Shown: one piece after another, positions 26,143 through 34,602 of the stretch
Layout: each line of letters starts with the position of its first letter
Numbering within the stretch: the stretch's first letter is position 1
Source of the DNA: Clostridia bacterium
GTDB lineage: Bacteria > Bacillota > Clostridia > Oscillospirales > CAG-272
Direction of reading: 5' to 3'
DNA length: 64,000 nt
NCBI GenBank assembly: GCA_017451735.1
Contig: JAFTNU010000040.1
Span: 23,744 to 87,743 of the forward strand
Translations under genes and position numbers: made by a program
The notes under the pieces: generated by a model
Databases searched by the model: none
What the model saw: only the letters and a program-made list of their open reading frames with translations
Told to the model about the DNA's origin: nothing

Positions 26143-27734
26143 AATTGTGATGCAGTCGGCGGCGATATCCACCACCTTTCTCTCACTGCTCACCAATAGC
26201 TGTTTGGCACGGGTCAGCCGCTTCTCGTTCCGATATTCCAGAACCGTAATGCCGGTCTGCTGCTTAAAAAAATGACAGAGATAATAGCGGCTCATGCAAA
26301 AGTGCTCCGCCATCTCACCAAGGGAAAGCTCCTCGGTCAGGTGCTCATCCACCCAACGGGTGATGCGTTCTACCGTGGGGTGCACAGGCTCGGGCGTCCC
26401 CGCCATTTCGCGAATGGCGGACACGATCTCGGTCAGCAGGCCGTCATCGTCACACCCGCCTGCCGTAAATACGGCGATCCTTTGATCTACACGGTCCAGC
26501 GCGCATTTGTGTAAGCTGTCACATTGGGGAACATAGCAATCGAAAATGCGGTTGATGCGCTCCTCTCCCTCGTATTTTTTCATAAGATGCGCCGCATATT
26601 CTCTGTCAGAATACAGGTGGGGATCTCCGTAAGGGTTCTTGTTTTCCCCGGTGTAGGCGCCCAGCTTTGAAACGATATGTCCCAAAAAACTGCCACCGTC
26701 AACGAGTTTTCCTTGCAAAATGTCATGCTCGGTGATGCGGCTGAGCAGAATCTCACGGGCATAGCCCAGGGCCTCGGAAAGGCTCTTGCGAAATCCTCCA
26801 CGCTCCCGATCATAGGTGATATACAGGTAGCCGTCATCCCCTTCCGCCACATCGGGATAGGAGACCTTATCCCGGGCATCCAGCAGCAGCTTGGCACACC
26901 AGGTCTTACCCTCATCCTCGGAAAGCAGAGCGGTCAGATTGTTACGCCCCGTAAAGTCCACATGATTGATCAAAAGGATGCGCCCCGACCTGAGGCGACG
27001 GATGTGAAAGCGGGAGGAAGGACCGCCAAGACCGCTGTCCGTACCTTGACTCCAGGTATGGCCGCGATCGGAGGAATAGGAGACACCGATACCGGAATAG
27101 GTGCGTACCAGCATCATGAGCCGTCCGTCCTTCAACTCGATGACCATATGCTCATCAAAAGAGCGGTTGGGCACATCGGCACCTCCAAGGCGGATAAAGC
27201 TTGCACCGTTGTCGCTTGTTTTTTATAGACGAAGGAGCCCTTCTCCGGCGTCTTGCTGTCAAATCGGGGCGGGAGAGACCGCACGCCATGGTTCCACACC
27301 GCCAAGGGAAAGAGCCATTCCCCCGAGGACAGAGCAATGGGCTTGTTCATCATAATGTCGTGCCCGATAAAAAATTCCTTCCCCCACACCAACTCGTCGG
27401 CATCGGGATCGTCGCAGATGACACCCCAGAGCCCATCATTGGGGCAGATCGCAAAGGTAAACCACAAGCGTCCCAGCGGATCGATCCAAAGGCAGGGATC
27501 ATAGCAACGGTGATCGGCCAGCTCCGCCACGGCAATGGGCTCGCCAAAGCTTTTGCCGTCACGGGATTCCACCAGCACACAATAGTTACCGATCTCCTCT
27601 CTGGTGCCACCGGAATAAAAGGTGATAAAGACCCGCCCTTTTTTGGTTACCTCAACACTCGGGATCCCCTGCCAGATGCGGTTGCCGGTGGTATAATGAC
27701 GCAATTTTTCTTTGTCGGTGATCAACATATTCAT
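26143..27734 (-). pseudogene. sialidase-like BNR protein fused to AraC-type DNA-binding domain, broken
   Basis: Read leftward from ATG 27734 (GGGGAGG upstream), this is a beta-propeller protein of the sialidase/BNR type: IPSVEVTKKGRVFITFYSGGT, CLWIDPLGRLWFTFAI. An Asp-box-like SYSSDRGHTWSQG lies in the second part. The frame breaks at a run of six A (27219-27224 on the plus strand); one added base restores KTSDNGASFIRLGGADVPNRSFDEH. The downstream frame (to about 27174) continues the propeller and then an AraC-type helix-turn-helix (LSLGEMAEHFCMSRYYLCHFFKQQTG). The second AraC helix stops at KVVDIAADCI, where the terminator palindrome begins, so the last ~35 residues are missing. A sugar-sensing regulator is the likely ancestral role. 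The frameshift could be a sequencing error; the truncation could not. Confidence 0.75.
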
Positions 27735-27806
27735 GATGCAATCCTCCCCTTTGACATTCTGCCTTCATTATAACCGAGCCACGGGAAAAATGCTATAACA
27801 ATATTG

Positions 27807-27847
27807 CGCAACCCGCCACTCGCCAATTTGGCGGGCGGCGGGTTGCG
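27807..27847. terminator. GC-rich hairpin after alpha-galactosidase gene
   Basis: CGCAACCCGCC (27807-27817) pairs with GGCGGGTTGCG (27837-27847), with an inner CGCC/GGCG stem. It is not strongly U-tailed, so termination is probable, not certain. Confidence 0.6.
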
Positions 27848-27849
27848 TC

Positions 27850-29895
27850 TCAATCGAGTGAAATCAAAAGCGCGGTGTATCTGCGTGGGAGGCAGACGCG
27901 GATCCCATCATTTGCCGCCGCTACCGTCGCATCGCCCTTGGAGGGATAAAGGATCTCGGCTTTGCCGCCAAGCGGGACGGTCACCGCATCCGTCTCGCCA
28001 CCCATGCGCCACAGGGCCAGCAAGCTGCGATCGTCACTGCGCAATCCCAGGCAAAGCCAATCATCGTGATACCCGGGGAGCCCCAACGGGTAGAACGGAA
28101 CCGCGTCGGGAATCAAATGGCGGTAGGTCTTATAAAGAGCAATTCCCTCGCTGACAAGAGCCCGTACCTCATCACTCCAACTCATGATCTTGCCCGACAG
28201 GTGAATGCGCTGCAGCATGGCGTTGACCATATTGAAGGCCGCGGCATCGCTATCGGCGTCGGCCAACGGATAGGACCAGATGGCGGCCTGCTCGGGCAGC
28301 ACCGTAGTGGGCGCTCCGGCCGCAATATAAGCATTCTTTTTATAGTTGGTCTGATCGCTGACCGACTGGATATGAGCACGCTCCAGCATGGCATAATCCA
28401 TGCGCATGCCGCCGCTGCCGCAGTTTTCCCAGATCAGTGCGGGATATCGTTCCCTGATCCCGTCAAGCCAGGAAAGGTAAGCACGGTTATGCTCCAACAG
28501 TCCATCGCCAAAGCTATCCGCATCGGTTTCGGTACCTGCGCCGCCGTCAATGTTATAGTCCATCTTGATGTAGCCGACACCGTACTCCCGCACAACACGG
28601 TCGATCACCGCATCGGCAAAGGCACGCACGCGGGGATTTCTGAAATCCAGATGATATCTGCCGTGGTCGATCACCCGTTTTCCGTGACGCATAAAGAAGC
28701 AGTCATCCTCAAAGGTCTTGGCCAGGGGACACTCGATGCCCATGACCTCCAGCTCCAGCCAGATGCCGGGCACCATCCCCTTTGCGCGGATATGATCGAA
28801 GATTCTTTTGATGCCATTCGGGAAACGTCGGGCAGAGGGCAGCCACTCGCCAACATTGTCCCACCATTTGCCGTCGGCATACCAGCCGGCGTCCATGCAA
28901 TAATACTCGGCCCCCACCGCCGCCGCAAGATCAATGAGGGGCAGCTCCTTCTCCTCGGTCGGGTCGGCCCACAGGCAGTTCATGTAATCGTTGAAGATCA
29001 CCGGCATCGCAGTATTTGCGGCATTATTACGGAATAAGATACGGCGGTATGCGGTCATCGCGGCCAGTGCGCCGCAAAGATCCTTGGCCGCCGTAAGGCA
29101 GACCTTCACACTCTCAAACCGCTCACCCGGCATCAGCTCCTTATACCATTGATGCTCCTGCTCCGTTGGGCCGGACAAGCGCAGATACAGCAGTTTCGAG
29201 GGGACATCCCCCAGCTCCCATTGCCACGAGCCGTTGTGCTCGATCTGCCACAGAAGCGCACTTTCCCGCTCGGTGTTAAGGACTGCACCCATAGGCAGGT
29301 ATTCCTTGCTGGACCATGTCCCGTTATTGGATACCGAGATCCGCTTGGTCGAGGTGCTTGAGATCATGTCGAGCCCCAGCTCCGACAGACGATATTGCTT
29401 CCAATCCACCTCGCGCACCCATGCATTATGGGGAATGCAGACCCGCATCTTTTCGTCGGCCGTCAGCTCTCCCGCATCCAGTCCCGCAAAGGCAAAGGAC
29501 GAAACATACTCCAGTCCCACCGGGTCCTTGGAAATATTCTCAACCGCAGCCCACGTACGCACGGCGGCAATGCCGCTGTAAAACTGATAATTCACCGTTA
29601 CCGAAATACGCCCGTTTGTAAGCAAAAACGAGATACGGTTACCGATTTCGGTTTCTGTCACCCGATGCGAAACATATTCCAGCGTACAGGCGCCGGAGGT
29701 GGCAGTGTGCTTGTAGCCATGGTGACTGTCGGGATTCTCTCCGATGATCTGTACCTCAACGATCGGCGCGGTCTTTCGTGCCTTCGCACGCGCATCTGCC
29801 GTATTGCCGTAGCCGAACTCCTTCAGCAGCACCGCCTTGTCTTCGGTCACCTCGAACACGGCACCAAGGCCGTTCTGCGAAAAATCCAAAAGCAT
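27850..29895 (-). CDS. GH36 family alpha-galactosidase
   Basis: It hydrolyses terminal alpha-1,6-galactosyl residues from raffinose-family oligosaccharides or galactomannan, probably in the cytoplasm because no signal peptide is seen. The 681 residues match family length. The catalytic nucleophile is in YIKMDYNID (Asp446). The acid/base is in WENCGSGGMRMDYAML (Asp500). An N-terminal beta-sandwich precedes the TIM barrel. The start at the ATG of MLLDFSQNG has GGGGAGG upstream; a longer frame to 29958 lacks one. It lies behind the broken sialidase-AraC regulator, which may once have controlled it. It links to galE further left through galactose. Confidence 0.92.
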   Translation of the reverse strand: MLLDFSQNGLGAVFEVTEDKAVLLKEFGYGNTADARAKARKTAPIVEVQIIGENPDSHHGYKHTATSGACTLEYVSHRVTETEIGNRISFLLTNGRISVTVNYQFYSGIAAVRTWAAVENISKDPVGLEYVSSFAFAGLDAGELTADEKMRVCIPHNAWVREVDWKQYRLSELGLDMISSTSTKRISVSNNGTWSSKEYLPMGAVLNTERESALLWQIEHNGSWQWELGDVPSKLLYLRLSGPTEQEHQWYKELMPGERFESVKVCLTAAKDLCGALAAMTAYRRILFRNNAANTAMPVIFNDYMNCLWADPTEEKELPLIDLAAAVGAEYYCMDAGWYADGKWWDNVGEWLPSARRFPNGIKRIFDHIRAKGMVPGIWLELEVMGIECPLAKTFEDDCFFMRHGKRVIDHGRYHLDFRNPRVRAFADAVIDRVVREYGVGYIKMDYNIDGGAGTETDADSFGDGLLEHNRAYLSWLDGIRERYPALIWENCGSGGMRMDYAMLERAHIQSVSDQTNYKKNAYIAAGAPTTVLPEQAAIWSYPLADADSDAAAFNMVNAMLQRIHLSGKIMSWSDEVRALVSEGIALYKTYRHLIPDAVPFYPLGLPGYHDDWLCLGLRSDDRSLLALWRMGGETDAVTVPLGGKAEILYPSKGDATVAAANDGIRVCLPRRYTALLISLD

Positions 29896-30117
29896 TTGCT
29901 TTTCCTCCCCATATCGCATTCTTGCCTTTATCCTAACATGCAAGCCCTGAAAATACAAGACTTTTGTTCAGCAAAACCAGACATTTATTCATTCGATTAT
30001 GATCCATCCGCATGGCGGGTGGTATCCGTACCTCGGACATTGCCCAACACCGCCAGTATTTCAGATCGGCCTGTCGGCTACGCAAGAAATGATCGGTTGC
30101 CCGTCCGTTGGGATACA

Positions 30118-30153
30118 AAAAGCACCTCGCCGCTATAGCAACGAGGTGCTTTT
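30118..30153. terminator. bidirectional hairpin after small conserved gene
   Basis: AAAAGCACCTCG (30118-30129) pairs with CGAGGTGCTTTT (30142-30153). Confidence 0.8.
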
Positions 30154-30154
30154 G

Positions 30155-30457
30155 TTACATAGCACTTTTCTTCAGCTTAAGATCAAGCCATGTGAGGCCG
30201 AGTGAAAACGCATCGTGCAGGCCATCCTTCTGACCGCTCTGAACGATGTTGTTGGGATCCTTGGAATCCAGGATCTGGATCAGAACCTTAGAGGGGACCT
30301 TCTCCCCCGCTTCTTCTTTATAGGACATGATCTCCAACACCAACACATAGGGGTCGTGGTTCAGATCGCCGTAAATAATGGTATCATCCTCGCGCACCAG
30401 AGGCTTACCCTGATATTGCAGATACGCGCCTTCCACCTTTTTTCTGGTTTCCGCCAT
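30155..30457 (-). CDS. conserved hypothetical protein
   Basis: This 100-residue soluble protein starts at ATG 30457, where GGGAGGCAGTACA gives proper spacing. It contains DDTIIYGDLNHDPYVLVLEIMSYKEEAGEKVPSKVLIQILDSKD, a likely beta-rich domain, and ends in LGLTWLDLKLKKSAM. I do not recognise a function. It has its own promoter, whose -35 box now lies just outside the left end of the provirus. Before integration it stood directly downstream of the glycyl-radical activase gene. Confidence 0.75.
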   Translation of the reverse strand: MAETRKKVEGAYLQYQGKPLVREDDTIIYGDLNHDPYVLVLEIMSYKEEAGEKVPSKVLIQILDSKDPNNIVQSGQKDGLHDAFSLGLTWLDLKLKKSAM

Positions 30458-30489
30458 TGTACTGCCTCCCTTCACAGATTATCTTATAT

Positions 30490-30518
30490 AGTATAGCACG
30501 CCGAAAGAAAAAAGTCAA
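30490..30518 (-). promoter_or_regulatory. promoter of small conserved gene at the provirus edge
   Basis: Minus strand: TTGACT (30513-30518), 17-nt spacer, TATACT (30490-30495). The -35 box is 6 nt from the left copy of the 20-bp repeat. Confidence 0.75.
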
Positions 30519-30523
30519 TGCCT

Positions 30524-30543
30524 TTCACGGAAAACATCATGTG
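30524..30543. repeat. left 20-bp direct repeat of provirus (attL)
   Basis: TTCACGGAAAACATCATGTG is identical to 43903-43922. Read on the minus strand, this copy continues into GAAAGGCATTGA, the probable original end of the activase gene (Arg-His-stop). Confidence 0.85.
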
Positions 30544-30600
30544 TCTAAATGTTAAAATCTAACTTACAGACCGATTCTTCCCCGGTTTGTGCTTTAGGGG

Positions 30601-30658
30601 GCCCTTTTTGGACGCGCGAGCGCGTCCAAAAAGGGCTGTGCCCCCCCGCTAACAGGGG
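30601..30658. other. strong hairpin pair between attL and rep, candidate phage origin or packaging signal
   Basis: A perfect 17-bp stem (30601-30617 and 30620-30636) with a GA loop is followed by a C7...G6 hairpin (30641-30660). No T-run or gene end explains them. Rolling-circle phages place the nick site and packaging hairpin in the intergenic region next to rep. I cannot identify the nick sequence. Confidence 0.45.
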
Positions 30659-30699
30659 GGTACAGATATTCAATCTGATCTTTGGGGGTGCCGTTGAAA

Positions 30700-31947
30700 A
30701 TGGAACGCAAAGACGGCATTTTGATAGACTGGCTCTCGATCACATCGAAAACCATGTTCCCCGAGGATATGATGAAATTGATAGGAATTACCTCCGGGTG
30801 GCAGTTGCGCGGGCGCGGTGTTCGTGGGTATGGCGATTCATACTATAACAACTCCATTCAAATTCATTTCGGCGGTACGCAAGATAACGTATGGTTGGAA
30901 ATGAGCGGCCAGGGGTGTAGAACCTTTGAGTCCGATTCTATTCACAAAGATTATAACGTAATCTTTGATGCTCTCATGAATAACCTTAACACTATGCGCA
31001 TTACTCGTTTGGATATTGCGTTTGATGATTTTTCGGGTCTGCTGGATATTGATCGTATTTGTGACGATACCCGGCCCAGAAATCACAAATATAAGGCCAA
31101 GACCGATTATGCTCAAGTGATAGAATCCACCAACGGTATGTCTTGTGATATAGGTTCTCCAAAGTCCCTGCTGCTTGTTCGTATCTATGATAAATTGGCA
31201 GAGCGGCTATCAAAAATGCGTGGGGCCGAGGATCGGGAAAAGGTCCGAGAGTCCATTCCACATTGGGTAAGATGTGAGTTACAGCTGCGCGATGAACGCG
31301 CTTTGGAATTTGTGCGCTATTTGCGCGGCAAGGATCCAATTACAGGAGCTCCCGAGCCCATGGACCTCGGACAAGCCTATTGTGGAGTATTGGCCAATTA
31401 TCTGGATTACGGCTATGAAGTTCCCGCCCGCGATAATCCTAACAAAATGGTTTGGCATCGTTTTCCGTACTGGAAAAAGTTTCTCAAAGAAGTCGGTGCG
31501 ATTTCCTTGTACCGTAAGCCAGGCAAAGGTTATAACCTGGAGCGTATGGTTAATTTCGTGCAGAACAATGCCGGAAACGCTATCGATGCTGCCATCAGTA
31601 TATTCGGCCCTTCGAAATTTTTTGATATTATTTCCAGTCGTCAGATTTCACAAAGTCCTAAATATTTGGAGTTGATTAAACAGTACGGTACATATGAGGA
31701 ACGTGTTGAGACCGATATGGCCATTGATTTCCTGGAGAATAGTGCTCCCGAAACGGAAGAAGAAAAAGAAAACCGTCACCCGTTCTACAAGGTATTTGCC
31801 CGTCGTGAGTGGGTCGTTTGGGGCGGTGTTCGTCATTTGATGTGTCGCGAGTGCGGTCAAGTCATGCCGGAAAAGGCGTTTGTAGATGTGTCTATTCACT
31901 CTAATTTCGCCCGGTGTTATAAGTGCGATAATAAGAAATCCCCATAA
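30700..31947 (+). CDS. phage/plasmid replication initiation protein (Rep_trans-type rolling-circle initiator)
   Basis: This 415-residue protein opens with GILIDWLSITSK, the usual start of the replication-initiation-factor family. It continues with GGTQDNVWLEMSGQGCRTFE, ITRLDIAFDDF and LLLVRIYDKLAERL, the conserved strands and the probable catalytic region (Tyr in RIYDK). The family nicks the double-strand origin and starts rolling-circle replication in filamentous phages and small plasmids. A C-terminal zinc ribbon (CRECGQ...CYKCDN) is an addition. I chose ATG 30700 behind GGGGGTG; an upstream TTG (30682) is possible. It is the first gene of the rightward arm, followed 39 nt later by the SSB-like gene. 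Confidence 0.85.
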   Translation: MERKDGILIDWLSITSKTMFPEDMMKLIGITSGWQLRGRGVRGYGDSYYNNSIQIHFGGTQDNVWLEMSGQGCRTFESDSIHKDYNVIFDALMNNLNTMRITRLDIAFDDFSGLLDIDRICDDTRPRNHKYKAKTDYAQVIESTNGMSCDIGSPKSLLLVRIYDKLAERLSKMRGAEDREKVRESIPHWVRCELQLRDERALEFVRYLRGKDPITGAPEPMDLGQAYCGVLANYLDYGYEVPARDNPNKMVWHRFPYWKKFLKEVGAISLYRKPGKGYNLERMVNFVQNNAGNAIDAAISIFGPSKFFDIISSRQISQSPKYLELIKQYGTYEERVETDMAIDFLENSAPETEEEKENRHPFYKVFARREWVVWGGVRHLMCRECGQVMPEKAFVDVSIHSNFARCYKCDNKKSP

Positions 31948-31986
31948 ACATAAAAAACATATAAAAGAAAAGCGAGGAAAAGCAAA

Positions 31987-32307
31987 ATGAGAGGATTTAT
32001 CGTAGGAAAAGAAGTAACCAGTTACATTTCCAAGGAGGAAAAAAACAAGCCTAATCCGCAGTCTAAGATTAGTCGCACCCTGTATGTGGTCTGGGATAAG
32101 CCCCGCCGTTCTGTGGAGGGTATGGAGGGATTCAAGGCTGAGGCCGTTTGGGTTCCGTTCTCCTGTGATGATATCAAAGTGGGTGACTATTGTGAATTTG
32201 AGTATGAAGCCCGTAATACTTCCAAGGGTTCATTTGCATCCCTGGTAGATATCATCGTCATCGGCAAAGCCGATATTCTTCTGGAAGCTTCCAAAGCTAA
32301 GGCTTGA
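31987..32307 (+). CDS. probable ssDNA-binding protein of provirus
   Basis: This 106-residue, beta-rich protein follows rep directly, as gene V follows gene II in filamentous phages. The features VWVPFSCDDIKVGDYCEFEYEARNTSKGSFASLVDIIVIG suggest an OB-like barrel, but there is no diagnostic motif. Start ATG 31987 has AGCGAGGAAAAG upstream. The role (coating viral single strands, controlling rep) is inferred from position and size. Confidence 0.55.
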   Translation: MRGFIVGKEVTSYISKEEKNKPNPQSKISRTLYVVWDKPRRSVEGMEGFKAEAVWVPFSCDDIKVGDYCEFEYEARNTSKGSFASLVDIIVIGKADILLEASKAKA

Positions 32308-32429
32308 CGGACTTCTCTGCCGGGAAGAGTCGGGGATTTCTTTACTTCCGGCAATCGCGCCATTCTGTTGAGGGACGGATAAGGCGCATCACATTTATCT
32401 ATAACGCTACCCTCATAGCGTGTAGAACT

Positions 32430-32458
32430 GGGTGGGGGCGCGGCTCCCACCCTTTTAT
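32430..32458 (+). terminator. terminator between replication and structural genes of provirus
   Basis: GGGTGGG (32430-32436) pairs with CCCACCC (32446-32452), followed by TTTTATT. The surrounding 32308-32558 has no convincing ORF. Confidence 0.7.
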
Positions 32459-32558
32459 TGCATTTAAGGCGGTGATTGTATGAAGTAGACGCATAGTCTT
32501 TTCTCAGATATATCTATCCCAAACTTCCCACAAAATCAAAAAACAAAGGAGAAAATCG

Positions 32559-32681
32559 ATGGCAAGACGTAGAAACGGTCGTAAACGTAAGAGATATTTT
32601 CTTACTCCGAAAAGAGCTCTTTTAAGAGAGGATATTGGAAGGGCTTTTGGACGGGAAGAAAAAGACATCGTTAAAAATTAA
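32559..32681 (+). CDS. small highly basic provirus protein (40 residues)
   Basis: ATG 32559 with AAAGGAG upstream encodes MARRRNGRKRKRYFLTPKRA and 20 further residues ending EEKDIVKN. About a third of residues are Arg or Lys. A nucleic-acid-binding or packaging role is plausible. A second short basic protein with the same MAR start occurs at 37305. It is too short for most gene finders, but spacing, ribosome site and position support it. Confidence 0.65.
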   Translation: MARRRNGRKRKRYFLTPKRALLREDIGRAFGREEKDIVKN

Positions 32682-32706
32682 AACATAAAAAAGTGAGGTA
32701 TAAATC

Positions 32707-33237
32707 ATGAGTAAGAAAACAAAAAGAATTCTGACCGCCGTAGGCATGTTGATGCTGGGTGTGCTGCTGACGGTTGTGGTCAGTAATGCCGTTGGTGTTG
32801 CAACCTGGAACATCCGCGAAGCCAATGAAGCAAACCTGTATCAGTCGGTTACCTTTGCCGGTACGGACGGTGTGATCGCCAGCGGCGAAAACGGCGTCAA
32901 GATCGAGCTAACCGATGACAATGAGATCAAGGTCAAGGGCACCTCCGAGACAGATGGTACTTATGTGATCGGTAAGATCACTTTGGAGGCAAACACATCG
33001 TACATCTTTGACTCCTCCCTGACCAATGGTTCTAACGGTACCATGTATATGTCCATCATGAGCGGCGAGACAGAGCTGGCTAAATCTTATTCCGGTGCTG
33101 TGGTCTTTACGCCCACCAGTGCCACAGAGGTGCAGATCTGCCTTTACATCAATAAGGATGTCAAAACCAATGTGACTTTGTGTCCCGTTCTCTGCAAGGG
33201 TACCACTACCGGTGATATCGTCGATTTCTGGGAGTAA
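32707..33237 (+). CDS. provirus secreted or membrane-anchored protein, probable virion component
   Basis: This 176-residue protein has an N-terminal signal/anchor helix (ILTAVGMLMLGVLLTVVVS). It is followed by a beta-rich outer domain (KIELTDDNEIKVKGTSETDGTYVIGKITLEANTSYIF) resembling small carbohydrate-binding or immunoglobulin-like sheets. The ATG at 32707 follows GTGAGG. It is 3 nt from the next gene. It is probably displayed on the membrane or phage particle; no named family recognised. Confidence 0.65.
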   Translation: MSKKTKRILTAVGMLMLGVLLTVVVSNAVGVATWNIREANEANLYQSVTFAGTDGVIASGENGVKIELTDDNEIKVKGTSETDGTYVIGKITLEANTSYIFDSSLTNGSNGTMYMSIMSGETELAKSYSGAVVFTPTSATEVQICLYINKDVKTNVTLCPVLCKGTTTGDIVDFWE

Positions 33238-33240
33238 TTC

Positions 33241-34533
33241 ATGGGCAAGTTTTGGCTTGCGTTGTTGGTAGTCCTGGTGTGTCTCGGATGCGTTGTTGGG
33301 GCGACAAACTTCAATAACGCATTCGGCACAGTGGAACGTGTATCCTCCGAGGCCTCCGAATCCGATGATATATCGACAACCAAATTCATTGTGATCGAGG
33401 AGGAATTCTCCAGTGTAGAAGCTATGAATGCCGGGTTTGAGACCGATGGTGTTCCTTTCGGTGGGTATGTTCTGATTAACACCGATAATGTTGAGGATGC
33501 GGACAACGCGAAATTGTATGTAAAACGTGCGGATGGTTACAAGCTGGTCACCGACTTGTCCGGTGCTCAAGGTGAGCAAGGCCTCCAGGGTGAGCAAGGC
33601 ATTCAGGGTGAGCAAGGTCCTCAGGGAGAGCAAGGTTCTCAGGGAGAGCAAGGTCCCCAGGGTGAGCAAGGCCCTCAGGGTGAGCAAGGTCTCCAGGGCG
33701 AGCAAGGTCCCCAGGGTGAGCAAGGTCCCCAGGGTGAGCAAGGTCCTCAGGGTGAGCAAGGTCCCCAGGGTGAGCAAGGCATTCAGGGAGAGCAAGGTCC
33801 TCAGGGAGAGCAAGGTCCCCAGGGTGAGCAAGGCATTCAGGGAGAGCAAGGTCCTCAGGGTGAGCAAGGTCCTCAGGGTGAGCAAGGTCCTCAAGGTGAA
33901 AAGGGTGATCCCGGTGTCAGCGTTATAGGGGCAACCATTAACGCAAGCGGGCATCTTATCATTACTCTTTCGGATGGTAATACCATTGATGCAGGATTGG
34001 TCATCAGTGGCTCTACCGATAGCGGTTCGGGTGATTCGGGTGACAGCGGTGATTCGGGAGAAGACACTACGGTTACGGTGACCGACATTTGCTTTTGGGA
34101 TATTGATAATTCGAAATGGGTAGACAAAAACGATTATGATTACGAAGAATCAGCTCAAAGAGGCAGTTGTCCGCACTGCGGCAATTTCATATATGCTGAA
34201 TCCGGCCTCTCGGGACTTGAAGTCGAATGTCCTCATTGTCGAAAAGTCATTCTTTTAAGCAACCGTGAAGGCTCGCTTGTGGTCGATAGAGTGTACGCTG
34301 ATGATACCGTGACCTATGAGGTGAATAGTAGCGGTACCATCGATCTGTCCACTATCGGTACTTACTATGCCGGTGGCTCAATGTATTACTATTACGATGA
34401 AGCATATGGTGTGATGTTTTTGACTTGGTATATGTTTGATGAATATGGAGAAGATATTACAATTACGATGGATGATGGCACATTGATCACGATTGTATCA
34501 TCCGATTGGAAATTCAATCCGTATTATGTTTGA
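33241..34533 (+). CDS. collagen-like provirus surface protein, probable host-attachment protein
   Basis: This 430-residue protein starts with a signal/anchor (FWLALLVVLVCLGCVVGA). Residues 111-218 are 18 perfect hexapeptides of the form Gly-Glu-Gln-Gly-X-Gln (X = Pro, Leu, Ile or Ser), an uninterrupted collagen triple-helix repeat. GEKGDPG and a Gly-Asp-Ser-Gly linker follow. A C-terminal domain carries two CPHC knuckles (Cys310/313 and 330/333), likely a zinc site. A trimeric stalk with a C-terminal head fits a receptor-binding protein. The glycine-rich repeats recall the linkers of pIII, the filamentous-phage adsorption protein. Start ATG 33241 lies 3 nt after the previous stop. Repeat number probably varies. 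Confidence 0.75.
   Translation: MGKFWLALLVVLVCLGCVVGATNFNNAFGTVERVSSEASESDDISTTKFIVIEEEFSSVEAMNAGFETDGVPFGGYVLINTDNVEDADNAKLYVKRADGYKLVTDLSGAQGEQGLQGEQGIQGEQGPQGEQGSQGEQGPQGEQGPQGEQGLQGEQGPQGEQGPQGEQGPQGEQGPQGEQGIQGEQGPQGEQGPQGEQGIQGEQGPQGEQGPQGEQGPQGEKGDPGVSVIGATINASGHLIITLSDGNTIDAGLVISGSTDSGSGDSGDSGDSGEDTTVTVTDICFWDIDNSKWVDKNDYDYEESAQRGSCPHCGNFIYAESGLSGLEVECPHCRKVILLSNREGSLVVDRVYADDTVTYEVNSSGTIDLSTIGTYYAGGSMYYYYDEAYGVMFLTWYMFDEYGEDITITMDDGTLITIVSSDWKFNPYYV
33571..33894 (+). repeat. 18 tandem 18-bp units encoding Gly-Glu-Gln-Gly-X-Gln
   Basis: The unit is GGTGAGCAAGGTCCTCAG with third-position and X-codon variants. It lies in frame within the collagen-like gene and is prone to slippage. Confidence 0.95.
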
Positions 34534-34551
34534 TCAGAATAGCGAATCAAA

Positions 34552-34589
34552 TAACAGCCTATGGCCTTTTGGGCTGTAGGCTGTTTTTA
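34552..34589 (+). terminator. hairpin between collagen-like gene and next provirus gene
   Basis: AACAGCCTATGGCC pairs imperfectly with GGCTGTAGGCTGTT, followed by TTT. Partial termination may set gene dosage in the structural arm. Confidence 0.65.
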
Positions 34590-34602
34590 TAAGGAGCGAG
34601 AG

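Noticed and set aside
29896-30117. A small minus-strand gene between the alpha-galactosidase and the terminator (29933-30118)
   Set aside because: The 61-codon frame has no ribosome site or homology that I can see, and reads like spacer DNA. I see nothing else in this gap.
33571-33894. Tandem 18-bp repeats as a CRISPR or minisatellite array
   Set aside because: The repeats are contiguous, in frame, with no unique spacers, and encode a collagen-like stretch. No cas genes are in the window.
32908-33954. Minus-strand frame with leucine/threonine repeats (348 codons)
   Set aside because: It is the reverse reading of the collagen-like repeat of the plus-strand gene and has no start signal.
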